Positions 33,998 through 45,900 of a DNA stretch of 64,000 bases are shown one piece after another. The position numbers and the translations under genes are program-made. The stretch lies in NCBI GenBank assembly GCA_004519485.1, contig CP038133.1, forward strand, positions 62,001 through 126,000. Reading direction: 5' to 3'. The stretch comes from Nannochloropsis oceanica. Taxonomy: Eukaryota > Sar > Eustigmatophyceae > Eustigmatales > Monodopsidaceae. Numbering within the stretch: position 1 is the first letter of the stretch; each line of letters opens with the position of its first letter. The notes below the pieces were generated by a model. That model made no database searches and had not been told where the DNA came from. It saw only the letters and a program-made list of their open reading frames with translations.

Positions 33998-36900
33998 CTA
34001 CCCCTCCTTCTCCCCCTCTTTAGTCCCTCCTCCAGCAGCCGCAGCTTTCGCGTTTTGCTCCTCCTCCTTCATCTTCTTCATCAATGCTACATAATCCACA
34101 TTCGCGCTGGCCGCCCTCCTCTTCCTCCTTCCTCCTCCCCCTCCTTCCTCCTCCATCACCACAGGCTCAGCCGCCGCCGCCGCCGCCGCCGCCCCAACAG
34201 CAGCAGCAGCAGCAGGTGCACTCTCTCCTACTCCCGGCACTGCTTCCTCCCTCCCAGCCTCCCTCCACCCGATCATCCCTGCAGCCGCTAGTCTCTCCTC
34301 CATCTTTCGCACTCGATTCTCCTGCTGCCGCCCCTCCAATCCCTCTTCCCACTTCACATCCTCCTCACTCCAGCCCTCCCTGTGGACAGTGCCTTCAACC
34401 AACCCTCGTACGTGTGCGGCGACAGAGCGAGCAAACGCGGAGACGACGCCCCCCTGAATCCGATACCCGCCTTCCAACACACTCACCACTCGACCGTTAC
34501 AGAACGTGTTGGCGAGTCGGACCAAATGCCGCGTGATCCACTCGTAGTCTTCCTCGATCAAGCCGAGATAGCCCATGTTGATACAATCCTGGCGAAAGGG
34601 AGGGAGTAAGGAGGCAGAAGACGTGTGAGTGCGTGTTGGTAGGAGGGAGGTGGCAAAGGAGGAAGGGAGGGAGGGAGGGAGGCAGGGAAGGAAAGTCTCA
34701 CCTTTCGGTGCGCATCAAACCCCGCAGAAATAAAAATTATGTCCGGCTTGAACGCCGCCAGCTTCGGTATTACCATCGCTCGCATTGCCTTCCTCCACTC
34801 TACCCTGCTTGTCCCCGGCACACTCTCACTCGGGTCAACCAGGCCCATACCCACATCCAAAACCAACGGCCCTTCCCCCCCTTTCTCTTCCTCCCCCTCC
34901 TCCTCCACCTTTCCATCCACCTCCTCCTCTGCCGCCGTCGCCGCCTCCTCCTTCGCTTCTTCCCCTTTTCCCTCCTCCTTCTCCTTTTTTCCAACATGGG
35001 CCGGCACTCTCGTCTGCCCCGATCCTGGGTAAAAGGCGCCCATCCCTCTCATGTCCCTTCCTCCGTACCCGTGCACAGACACAAACAAAACGTCCTCCCC
35101 GTCCTCCTCGTTCAACCACGGTTTATATTTGGTGGATCGGAACGTGGCCTCACACCACGGAAGGCCACTACCGGTGGCGCTGCTACGGCTGGTGCTGCTG
35201 CTTTTGCCGTGCGTGCTGGTGCTGTTTCCGGTTTGCGGGAAGGTGAAGACCTCCTCCCGGGGAACAAGGTTTTCGACTATCTCCTCCGTGCCATTTCTTG
35301 AATGAGGGGAAGGGAAGGGGGGAGGACGGGAAGGATTCATGCATGAGAAAAGAGTGGATGAAAAGAGGCAAGAGGCAAGGGAGGGAGGGAGGGGGAGTTT
35401 ACGGGCTTACCCGTGATGCACGTCAAAGTCCACGATCGCCACCTTCTTGATGCCCTGGTGCCGGTACACATGCCGGGCATACGCTGCCGCGACTGCCACG
35501 TTGTTAATTAGGCAAAATCCATGCGAGCCTTGATCAGAGGGGTCGCACTTCACCACCCCTCTGGAGCCGGCATGATGCCCCGGCGGTCTCACGGCGCAGA
35601 ACGCATTCCGATTCGACTGCGCCACCACACGGTCGACTGCCAAGCAGGTCGCGCCGGCGGCACGCAAGGCCGCGGTCCACGAGGCACGTGAGACTGCCGT
35701 GTCACCGTCCAGGTGGCCGATGGCATGGGGGGAGGGAGGGAGGGAGGCACACACTCGCTGGATGCGACGGAGGTAGTCAAAATCATGCACCCTGAGAAGG
35801 TCCGCTAGAGGCGCTTCCGGAGCCTCATGGCACCATTCCACTTTCCCTTTAGATGACGAGGACGACGGGGAAGAGGAGGAGGAGGAGGAGGGAGGGAGGG
35901 AGGAGGGGCAGGGGGTGAATTCGCGGGAATGGAGGATACCAGTGTCGGGGTCGAGGAGGACCTTGAGACGATGGACGTTCTCCGGGGGAGGATCGCAGTG
36001 GGTGGCCCGGATAATGGGCGTGCAGGTGTGGTGTTCCAGACATGTTGGATCGGCGATGAGCAAGGTGGGGGAGGGCGAAGAGGGAGAGGAGGAGGGAGGG
36101 AGGGAGGAGTTGAAGAGGCCGAGGAGCTTCTTGAGGTCGTCTGGGATGGCGTGCCCGGCCCGCACAGCCATTTGGCCAGCGGTGATATGTTGCTTGTCTT
36201 TGGATTTGGAAAGGGAGGGGTCTTGGCCAAGCAGGTACTTGGCGCAGGGCCAGTGGGCGCCCAGGCAGGCGTAGTGGAGAGGTGTCATACCTCGCAGATT
36301 CCCGGCTTTGAGCGCGGCGTCCGTGTCCATGCACCCTGAGAGGAGCGCAGTTAGGGTCTCGGCATGCCCTTGCTTGGCTGCCAAGTGCAAGGGGCGATTT
36401 CCTATGCGGTCTTTCACTTCGAATGACTCGCCGGCACTGCCTGTGTGGGAGAGCAAAAGCTCCACGAACTCGGTCAGGCCATGAAACGCTGCCAGGTGTA
36501 AAGGAGTATAATTACAGTCGTCCTTCACATTGGCGTCTGCTCCCTTTTCCAACAGCAGCTGGGTGGCTTCCAAAGCAAAAGCCCGGTGTTGCGGCAAGCT
36601 GCCCACGGCCAAGGCGGTGTGCAGGGGGGTGGAGCCCTCCGTTTTCTTCACCACGCTCGCCCCGGCCTCGAGCAGCACGCGCATCGCCTCCAACTGCCGC
36701 GCATGGATAGCCACATGCAACGCCGTGCAATTGAAATTGTCTTTTTCGTTGAGATCAACCGGTTGGGCTCTGATCATCATGCCCAAGCCCCCCTCCTCCT
36801 CGTCCATGTCGTCATCCTCCTCATCCTCTTCCTCGCCATCCTCCCCCCCGCGGTAGCTCTCGTCGTCCTCGCTGTCCACCTCCTCCTCCTCCTCCTCCTC

Positions 36901-37197
36901 CTCCTCCTCCTCCTCCTCCTCCTCCTCCTCCTCCTCCTCCTTCTTCTTTTCCTCTGCGTCTCCTTTCTCCTTGTCAGCCCCCATCGCTGCCACCTTGCCA
37001 TTGTCATCCACATCCATAGCCCCTCCGTCTTCCCCTCCCTCTCCCTTCTCCCCCTCCCCCTCTCCCACCGGCTTGATCGCGATCAGGCGACGTATCGTTT
37101 CCACGTCCCCCCGCTCCGCTGCGTCGTGCAGAAGAAAACGTCGGCGGGGCGTGTAGCCCATGTCGTCCGAGCTGGCGGCAGAGGACTCGTCACTCAT
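33998..37197 (-). CDS. Ankyrin-repeat/class II histone deacetylase fusion
   Basis: A zinc-dependent deacetylase fused to an N-terminal ankyrin array, 990 residues. Exons on the minus strand: 37197-35411, 35296-34702 and 34588-33998. Residues about 20-400 hold ankyrin units ([97 protein letters not shown]). An early loop contains a poly-Glu run from a CTC repeat (about 36880-36945). The deacetylase domain follows: [51 protein letters not shown] and VLEGGYR, with zinc ligands Asp-x-His and Asp present. An acidic insert splits the domain before [13 protein letters not shown]. The C-terminus is Ala-rich and ends with a basic helix. The ATG at 37197 was chosen because the longer frame opens with GTG. 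Confidence 0.9.
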
Positions 37198-37748
37198 TGT
37201 AGAGGAGGTAGGGATGTGGTCGTGCAGAGGAGTAGCTTTTTCGCCTTGTGATGATGATGAAACAGAGTTGGAGGCTGTGGAGTGAAGGGATGCAAGGATG
37301 TGCGTCACTAGGAATGTTGAGAAACCGATAATTTAGCTGCCACTCTTCCATGGGGATGGATAAGGTGGACACAGAGGGAGAGGGCATGAAGCAATGGCCA
37401 TGACATCCCGCTTTTCCCAGCAAAACTTCTCCAGCTGTGTTGGCGCCTTTTCCCCCCTTCGATTGGATGACGGTCTGAGTCGCGATGGCGCAGTCGAATT
37501 AATAAGTCACTGGTTTCCTTTACGAGTCGACATCCAAGTCAATCATTCACTCACGCCCTTCCCCTCCTTCCTTCCATTGCAGGCAAGCTTAAACTTGCAA
37601 GCAGCTTAGGCGGGTGGAGAAAAGAGAGACCGCAGCAGGCGCAGTAGCAGCCAACCTACGAAACGGCCCGTGCTCCCATCATATAATCTCGTCAGGAAAA
37701 CTGTGTCTCCCCAAGTTTCTCACCCTAATCTACTCCAAGGACGAGCTC
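37198..37748. promoter_or_regulatory. Divergent gap between ankyrin-HDAC and SH3BGRL-like gene
   Basis: These 551 bases hold the two promoters. No clear TATA element, RNA gene or additional frame could be supported. Confidence 0.4.
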
Positions 37749-38583
37749 ATGTCCAATAAGGTAAGGAGGAATAGCAAGAGAACGAGAAACTGCAGGAGCA
37801 GCGGCAGCCGCAGCAGTTCGAGAAGGAGTATGAAGGGGTTGGGTGAGTGGAGTGGAGCAGGCCATTGTTTTAGGAAGCGGGCTTTCCAAATCAACCGGGC
37901 TCCTCCGCATTGCAGCCCCTTCCTCCTGTGGTGTCCGTTCCTTTTCCCCATCCTACCATTTCTGTGAATCTTGTCATAGATGTCGCTGTATTTTGCGCTT
38001 GATGTCCCCGAACCTTCCGTATGCCTTACCTCCCCCTTATGACCCCTCCTTCCCCCGCTCCACCACCTCCCCACCCCTCCATCCCGCTGCATCACCACGA
38101 GATCACCGCAAGAAGCCCGTATTGATGTAGTCAGAAGATCTAGTTGATCACCTTTTCCCTAGGTCCATCTCTCCCCTCCCTTCCCCTCTCCCCCTGCAGG
38201 TGCTCCTCCTATATTCGAGTCTGACATCGGATGCGGTGCAAGAGCAAGGCCAACGGCGGGCGCACGCCCTCCTGACAGCCAAAGGCATCGAGTTTACAGA
38301 GATCGATGGAGCGGATCCGAGGAATATAGAGAAACGGAACGAGCTGTTCCGATTGGGGCGGAAGGCGCGATACCCTCAGATTTACATCGAGAGGAGTGAT
38401 GGAAAGATAAATTACGTGGGGGGATGGGAGGAGGTAGAGGCCATGAACGAGTGTTGTGACATGCCCAAGGAGATTTTGAGGGCGAATCCGCATATTCAGA
38501 CATTCGATCAGGTGTTTATCCATGTGAAGAGGACAAAGAGAAATAGCCTCGGCTTGCCGCCGGCGGCGTCTTCGTATTCATAG
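37749..38583 (+). CDS. SH3BGRL-like thioredoxin-fold protein
   Basis: A 131-residue protein with a tiny first exon (37749-37760, MSNK), a 439-base intron ending in a pyrimidine tract (CCCCCTGCAG) and a second exon 38200-38583. The second exon reads VLLLYSSLTSDAVQEQGQRR, then GIEFTEIDGADP, RKARYPQIYIERSDG and YVGGWEEVEAMNEC. That matches the SH3-domain-binding glutamic-acid-rich protein family, a glutaredoxin-like fold with strand-helix order beta-alpha-beta-alpha-beta-beta-alpha. The usual glutaredoxin CxxC is absent (SSLTS instead), as in most SH3BGRL proteins, so a redox role is doubtful. The last 30 residues are basic and disordered. The short first exon is inferred from the splice sites and reading frame. 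Confidence 0.75.
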
Positions 38584-39319
38584 ATGGTCGTAGAAGGAGA
38601 GGGAGGATGTGAGAAGAGGATCGGACTAAAAAGAGACAACGAGATTGTGTGGGAACAAAGCATGTGATGGACAAAGGCTAGCAGAAGAGGAAGAAATAGA
38701 GTGTACGATATAATTTGTCACGTGCATTCCTGCGTGCGTGTCTGTCAGTGTATGTTTGCATGTCTGTATGCATAGATTGCCCCGTAGCAAGGGGAGGGAC
38801 TGTGGGAGTGGGGGTACAAACGAGTGTGCTCGAGCTGTACACTATGGACGGGGAGGCATGCGGAGATCAGCCTCCGGACTGCCCATGCTGTCAGCTCGAC
38901 AACGATCACAACCAGGAAGACGGAAAGTACAAACGGAAGGAAGGAAGAGTACTGGTTCGACTCCATTCCTCACAACGAGGGCTTCGTGGGTTTACTTTCA
39001 AATCTTTTCCTTTCATCCCTCTTATTACGCTCGCGTATTTGCCATGTCTTACGTCTTCTGCTATCTGCCTTGATTTAAGTAATGGGTCTCTGGCATCTTA
39101 TTCATCCTCTTCATCTTCTTTTTCCTCTTCTTCTTCATCATCATTTTCATCACCGTTTTCATCATCACTTTCTTCGTTTCTTCTTCTTTTCCTTGGCCTA
39201 TGCTTTTTTGTCTTTCGAATGTACATTCATACATCTATTGAGCGGGCTTTTCTTCCGTCAAAATACAAGGCGAGATCAGGAGGAAGAGACCCTCATCTCA
39301 AGCTCTCGGGCGTCAATGC
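38584..39319. other. Convergent 3' gap with TCT-type repeats
   Basis: A convergent gap of 736 bases. It has a TG-rich patch (about 38725-38770) and a TTC/TCA microsatellite (about 39100-39195). Frames on the + strand are translations of low-complexity sequence and run antisense into the next gene. No gene was supported. Confidence 0.45.
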
Positions 39320-39920
39320 TTACATATCCCCTCCATATTCGTCAGTGCTGGACATAAGCCTGCTAAACCGTTCCAGGCGATCTTTAAGCTGCGGGGAGGG
39401 GGGAGGGGCCGAAGCTGGAGAATCAAGAGGTTTTACCCCTCCTTCTCCTCTTCCTCTTCCTCCACCACCTTCTGCGCGGAAAGAGGAGGAGAAAGAGGCT
39501 GCGGATGATGCGGACGATATGGAGGAGGAGGAGAGTAAAGAGGAGGAGCGAGGGTGGGATGTGGTGGTGGAATTGCTGATTGTTTTCAAGGAGGGGGTGG
39601 AGACGACAGTGGAGGAAGGGGAGGAGGCAGATCCCGGATGAGAGACAGATGAGACTGTGGAGGAGAAGGTGGTGCCTGCAGCAGTAGCTACAGCAGTACC
39701 GCTCTCAGCCTTGCCTCTGGGGTTTATAGGTGAACGATAAATGGAGTGAGGACTCGGTGCTTGTTGCTGTTGCTGCTGCTGCTGCTGCGGTGTTCCGTCG
39801 GGTGAGGAAGAAGGGTAGAAGGAAGAGTGGGCGCCCCGACGGAAGAGTTTGCGGAAGTTGCTTGCTATGCTGCTCTTGCCCTTGGTCTTAATCTTTCGGT
39901 TCTTCTTGTTGTTGCTATCG

Positions 39921-39978
<58 letters not shown>

Positions 39979-42900
39979 CACTGTTGCTCCGACGGGTGAA
40001 GGCGAGGTACAAGTTGGGAGAACGAGGAAGGGGAACAGTTTGTGCAGACATCTCGGACTCTCGCGTGTCTCCCAAGACGTCACCTTCCTCTCCTTCATCT
40101 TGTAGAGAATCCATCCGGTTCGTATTCTCCGGTGTCGCTTCAAAAGAAATAGGCACGAAGGGGGAGGGGAGGTCGGCATCACCGTCAGGGAGGACGAGAG
40201 GGGCTCCGTATTGCTTGATCTCTTCTTCGTGACATGCACGACGTGGGATGGTAGCAGCGATGCAGGTGGGAGACTTGGGAAAGGGTACGAGGGAGATTGC
40301 GCCGCTGGCTGTACGACGAAGAGTTGAGTAAGTAAACGGAGGAGAGGAAGAGACAGGACGAGCTTGGATGTCAAACAAATTCATGACGGTGGTAGAGGGC
40401 TGCTCTTGCGGCTGCACTTGCGGCTGCGTCTGTTGCTGCTCCTCCCTAGCCTCCTGCTCTCCTTGGTGCCTTGCTCCCGATGCTGCAAGCGAGGACGAGC
40501 GAGACGACGTCTGGGTGTCAAACAAATTCATGACGGTGGTAGAGGGCTGCTCTTGCGGCTGCGTCTGTTGCTGCTCCTCCCTAGCCTCCTGCTCTCCTTG
40601 GTGCCTTGCTCCCGATGCTGCAAGCGAGGACGAGCGAGACGACGTCTGGGTGTCAAACAAATTCATGACGGTGGTAGAGGGCTGCTCTTGCGGCTGCGTC
40701 TGTTGCTGCTCCTCCCTAGCCTCCTGCTCTCCTTGGTGCCTTGCTCCCGATGCTGCAAGCGAGGACGAGCGAGACGACGTCTGGGTGTCAAACAAATTCA
40801 TGACGGTGGTAGAGGGCTGCTCTTGCGGCTGCGTCTGTTGCTGCTCCTCCCTAGCCTCCTGCTCTCCTTGGTGCCTTGCTCCCGATGCTGCAAGCGAGGA
40901 CGAGCGAGACGACGTCTGGGTGTCAAACAAATTCATGACGGTGGTAGAGGGCTGCTCTTGCGGCTGCGTCTGTTGCTGCTCCTCCCTAGCCTCCTGCTCT
41001 CCTTGGTGCCTTGCTCCCGATGCTGCAAGCGAGGACGAGCGAGACGACGTCTGGGTGTCAAACAAATTCATGACGGTGGTAGAGGGCTGCTCTTGCGGCT
41101 GCGTCTGTTGCTGCTCCTCCCTAGCCTCCTGCTCTCCTTGGTGCCTTGCTCCCGATGCTGCAAGCGAGGACGAGCGAGACGACGTCTGGGTGTCAAACAA
41201 ATTCATGACGGTGGTAGAGGGCTGCTCTTGCGGCTGCACTTGCGGCTGCGTCTGTTGCTGCTCCTCCCTAGCCTCCTGCTCTCCTTGGTGCCTTGCTCCC
41301 GATGCTGCAAGCGAGGACGAGCGAGACGACGTCTGGGTGTCAAACAAATTCATGACGGTGGTAGAGGGCTGCTCTTGCGGCTGCGTCTGTTGCTGCTCCT
41401 CCCTAGCCTCCTGCTCTCTTTGGTGCCTTGCTCCCGATGCTGCAAGCGAGGACGAGCGAGACGACGTCTGGGTGTCAAACAAATTCATGACGGTGGTAGA
41501 GGGCTGCTCTTGCGGCTGCGTCTGTTGCTGCTCCTCCCTAGCCTCCTGCTCTCCTTGGTGCCTTGCTCCCGATGCTGCAAGCGAGGACGAGCGAGACGAC
41601 GTCTGGGTGTCAAACAAATTCATGACGGTGGTAGAGGGCTGCTCTTGCGGCTGCGTCTGTTGCTGCTCCTCCCTAGCCTCCTGCTCTCCTTGGTGCCTTG
41701 CTCCCGATGCTGCAAGCGAGGACGAGCGAGACGACGTCTGGGTGTCAAACAAATTCATGACGGTGGTAGAGGGCTGCTCTTGCGGCTGCGTCTGTTGCTG
41801 CTCCTCCCTAGCCTCCTGCTCTCCTTGGTGCCTTGCTCCCGATGCTGCAAGCGAGGACGAGCGAGACGACGTCTGGGTGTCAAACAAATTCATGACGGTG
41901 GTAGAGGGCTGCTCTTGCGGCTGCGTCTGTTGCTGCTCCTCCCTAGCCTCCTGCTCTCCTTGGTGCCTTGCTCCCGATGCTGCAAGCGAGGACGAGCGAG
42001 ACGACGTCTGGGTGTCAAACAAATTCATGACGGTGGTAGAGGGCTGCTCTTGCGGCTGCGTCTGTTGCTGCTCCTCCCTAGCCTCCTGCTCTCCTTGGTG
42101 CCTTGCTCCCGATGCTGCAAGCGAGGACGAGCGAGACGACGTCTGGGTGTCAAACAAATTCATGACGGTGGTAGAGGGCTGCTCTTGCGGCTGCGTCTGT
42201 TGCTGCTCCTCCCTAGCCTCCTGCTCTCTTTGGTGCCTTGCTCCCGATGCTGCAAGCGAGGACGAGCGAGACGACGTCTGGGTGTCAAACAAATTCATGA
42301 CGGTGGTAGAGGGCTGCTCTTGCGGCTGCGTCTGTTGCTGCTCCTCCCTAGCCTCCTGCTCTCCTTGGTGCCTTGCTCCCGATGCTGCAAGCGAGGACGA
42401 GCGAGACGACGTCTGGGTGTCAAACAAATTCATGACGGTGGTAGAGGGCTGCTCTTGCGGCTGCGTCTGTTGCTGCTCCTCCCTAGCCTCCTGCTCTCCT
42501 TGGTGCCTTGCTCCCGATGCTGCAAGCGAGGACGAGCGAGACGACGTCTGGGTGTCAAACAAATTCATGACGGTGGTAGAGGGCTGCTCTTGCGGCTGCG
42601 TCTGTTGCTGCTCCTCCCTAGCCTCCTGCTCTCCTTGGTGCCTTGCTCCCGATGCTGCAAGCGAGGACGAGCGAGACGACGTCTGGGTGTCAAACAAATT
42701 CATGACGGTGGTAGAGGGCTGCTCTTGCGGCTGCGTCTGTTGCTGCTCCTCCCTAGCCTCCTGCTCTCCTTGGTGCCTTGCTCCCGATGCTGCAAGCGAG
42801 GACGAGCGAGACGACGTCTGGGTGTCAAACAAATTCATGACGGTGGTAGAGGGCTGCTCTTGCGGCTGCGTCTGTTGCTGCTCCTCCCTAGCCTCCTGCT

Positions 42901-45900
42901 CTCCTTGGTGCCTTGCTCCCGATGCTGCAAGCGAGGACGAGCGAGACGACGTCTGGGTGTCAAACAAATTCATGACGGTGGTAGAGGGCTGCTCTTGCGG
43001 CTGCGTCTGTTGCTGCTCGCCTTTCCCCTGCTCTTTAAAGGACGCCTGGGTGTCGAACAGGCTTATGATGGAAGTGCAGGGCTGCTCTTGCAGCGGCGGC
43101 TGCGTCTGTTGCTGCTCCTCCCTAGCCTTTTGCGTTCCCCTTTGGTTTGTCGAGGAGGCGGCGAACAAGGAAGAATAAGGGAAGGCTTGAGTGTCAATCA
43201 GGCTCATGTAAGCGGTGGAGGATCCGGGTGCCACCGGCGCCGATCTTAAGCTTGTGGACTCTTGCATGCCTTCAATAGTGGAAGAGGGAGAGGAGGTGGA
43301 GGAAGGGGGGGAGGAGGAATGGATAGTATCAAAGAGCCCTCTGGTGATTGGCCGGGGGTCTGCTGATTGCAACGATCCGCTTCCTTCCTTGGTGATGGAC
43401 AAGGAGAAGGAAGGGTGGCGAGGGGTGTCGAATAGCCCAAGAACGGTAGAGAGCGGAAGAGGTGTTTCCTCAGTTGGTTTCAGCGTTGCAGATGTCCGCT
43501 TATTTTGATCTGAAGTCGAGGCGGAGGAAGAGGATGAGGAGGAAAAAGGTGGGGAAGCTTGGGTGTCAAAGAGCCCTTGTACAGTACGGGAAGGCTCGAC
43601 TTCGTCTTTTCTGGGCGCGAAAGCTGCAAATGCCCGCGAACTTTCCTGCAAGAAGGGGAAGGCGGAGGAAGAGGTGGAGGAAGGGACAGAAGAGGAGGAT
43701 AGGACGGTGTCAAAAAGCCCCTTGAAGGTCCGGGATGGATGGGAATCCTCTTCCTCTTCTTGCATTTCTTTCTTTGGCACATGCCTGACATGCGTTGTCG
43801 TCTGGGTATGGGAAAGGGGAGGCTGTTGCGCTGTTTGAAAGAACTCTGTGGATGTGAAGTCTGTCATTGTACGTGGGTTGGATTCGGGCGTGGCGGTAGT
43901 GGCTGCCAGAACGGAGGAGGAAGAGGGGGGGGAGGAGGAGATGGTCGGAGTACAAGGAGGAGGCTGCTCAAGCTCGCTAGCTGTAGCAGTGGCAAAAAAC
44001 TGGCCTGGCCGTGGGCTCGTTTCCGACACTGCAGTGGTAGATGCGAAAAGGGAGGAGAAGGAAAAGGTCACTTTGGGGGTGAAAGGAGACTGGGTCGCAG
44101 TCTGGTAGAATCTTGTGGAGGTAAGATCCTCAGGCGATGCAGTCCTTGTTATAGATAGAGCAGAGGAGGAGGAGGGAGAGAAGGTAATAGTAAAAGTAGT
44201 GGAAGGGGGCTGGACATCAGTGTTGCCGGACTGGGCAGTTGTATCGGTCAGATCCGCGCGGCGTTGTGCTTGCGTTTCTTGTGAAGAGACGGAAGGAGAG
44301 GTGATAGAGGAGGAGGTGGGGGGGGGGGAAGAAAGGAAGACAGGCTCCATCGGGCGCTGTGTCTCTCGTAGGGAGACAGAAGGACCGAAGGAAGATGCCG
44401 ATGAGGTGGAGGAAGGCAGAAAGGTAACCGTTTGACTTGGAAAAGGCGGGATCTGGGAGATACCCTTGACAGTATTGGAATATGTCTGCGCTCGTGAGCT
44501 TCCCTCGTCCTCTTCCCGCATTGTCGAAGTGGCCGTTGAAGAGGGGGAGGAAGACGCTATTGGGTTAGCAGGAGGGTGAACGGTGTCGAACAGCCCCATG
44601 ATGGTTCGTGGCACTTGCCGGGGCAGCATGGGCCCGGTAGTCGATGTAGCTGGTGTTGCCGGGCAAGGCGTATTGGAGGTAGACTGTACTGTGTCGAACA
44701 GACCCATGATGGTCCGCGACACGTCCGCTGTGGGCGCAGGCGTCGTAGTGGAGGATGTGGACGTCATCATCGGACTGGCTTGAGGCTGAACGGTGTCAAA
44801 TAGTCCCATGGCTGTCTGAGAGGCCTGTTGAGGCTGGGCTGTGTCAAGCAAGCGCATAGCAGAAGTAGACGCAGGACAATGTGCGAATGATGAAGAGTTG
44901 ACAGTCTGACTAGGCGGCTGGGCTGTGTCAAGCAAGCGCATAGCATCAGTAGATATGGTCGTCAACGAAGAGGAGAGATCCGTTGTCTGGGTGGGGGCAG
45001 GTTGCACTGTGTCAAGCAAATGCATGGCTGCCGTAGATGCAGCCTCTTGTCGGTGGTGCTGCTCCGTGGCCAAATATGGGAAAGACAGGGACTGTGTAGA
45101 GGGCGGTTGAGCTGTGTCTAATAAATGCATGGCATAAGGTGTTACATGCGGAATAGGTCCTTGTTGGACTGTGGCAGGCATTATGAACGCCTTGGATGCC
45201 GAAAGGGAGGAAGAGGGACTGAAGGAGGAAGAGGAAGAGGATTGTTGGATCGTGTCGAAGAGTCCCGAAAGAGTGTTGGGGGCGGGGGATGGCCGAGATA
45301 TTGGAGCGGAGGACGGGGAGGATGCGAGGAATGACGAGGGCGGTTGTCTTCTTGTGTCGAACAGGCCCATGACGTCCATGGGTACGGGCTGTTGTGGCGC
45401 GCCACCGAGTGGTTCAGAAGAGGAGGGCGAGGGAGCGGGGGAAGAAGGAGGAGGATGCACTGTATCGAAAAGCCGCATGATAGTTTGAGAGACGGGCGGC
45501 CCGGAGGACACGGCATTCGAGGAAGCAACCGTTGGCTGGACAGCGGAGCCAGGTAAAAACGTGGCATCTTGAGAAGGAGGAGGAGGAGGAGAAGAGGAGG
45601 GAGGCTGGACGGTTTCAAAAGGCTGTCTAATGCTCTTGGAAACACCAACCGACGGTCCCTGTGGTGTTGGCACAGTCGCTCCTGAATCCTGAACGGTGTC
45701 AAAGAGGCGCATCACAGCCGTGGAGGCATGTTGGGGTTCGTTGCCGGCAGGTAGTTCCATTGTGTCCAGCATCCGCCATACCTCTTCTGAGACACCTTCA
45801 GGGCGGGGCGCCTTGACTTTGACGCCGTTCTCGTGCCTGTGCTGACTGAACCGGACGGACTTGGCAAGCGTGGCGGCAGCAGCTGGAAAGAAGGTAGGGG

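Noticed and set aside
40366-43018. CRISPR-like reading of the regular repeats
   Set aside because: The units are contiguous with no unique spacers and form part of a long eukaryotic coding frame.
40364-43249. Two long Cys/Leu-rich frames antisense to the minisatellite
   Set aside because: They exist only because the 135-bp unit is a multiple of three and lacks stops in those frames; the minus-strand frame continues far beyond the array on both sides.
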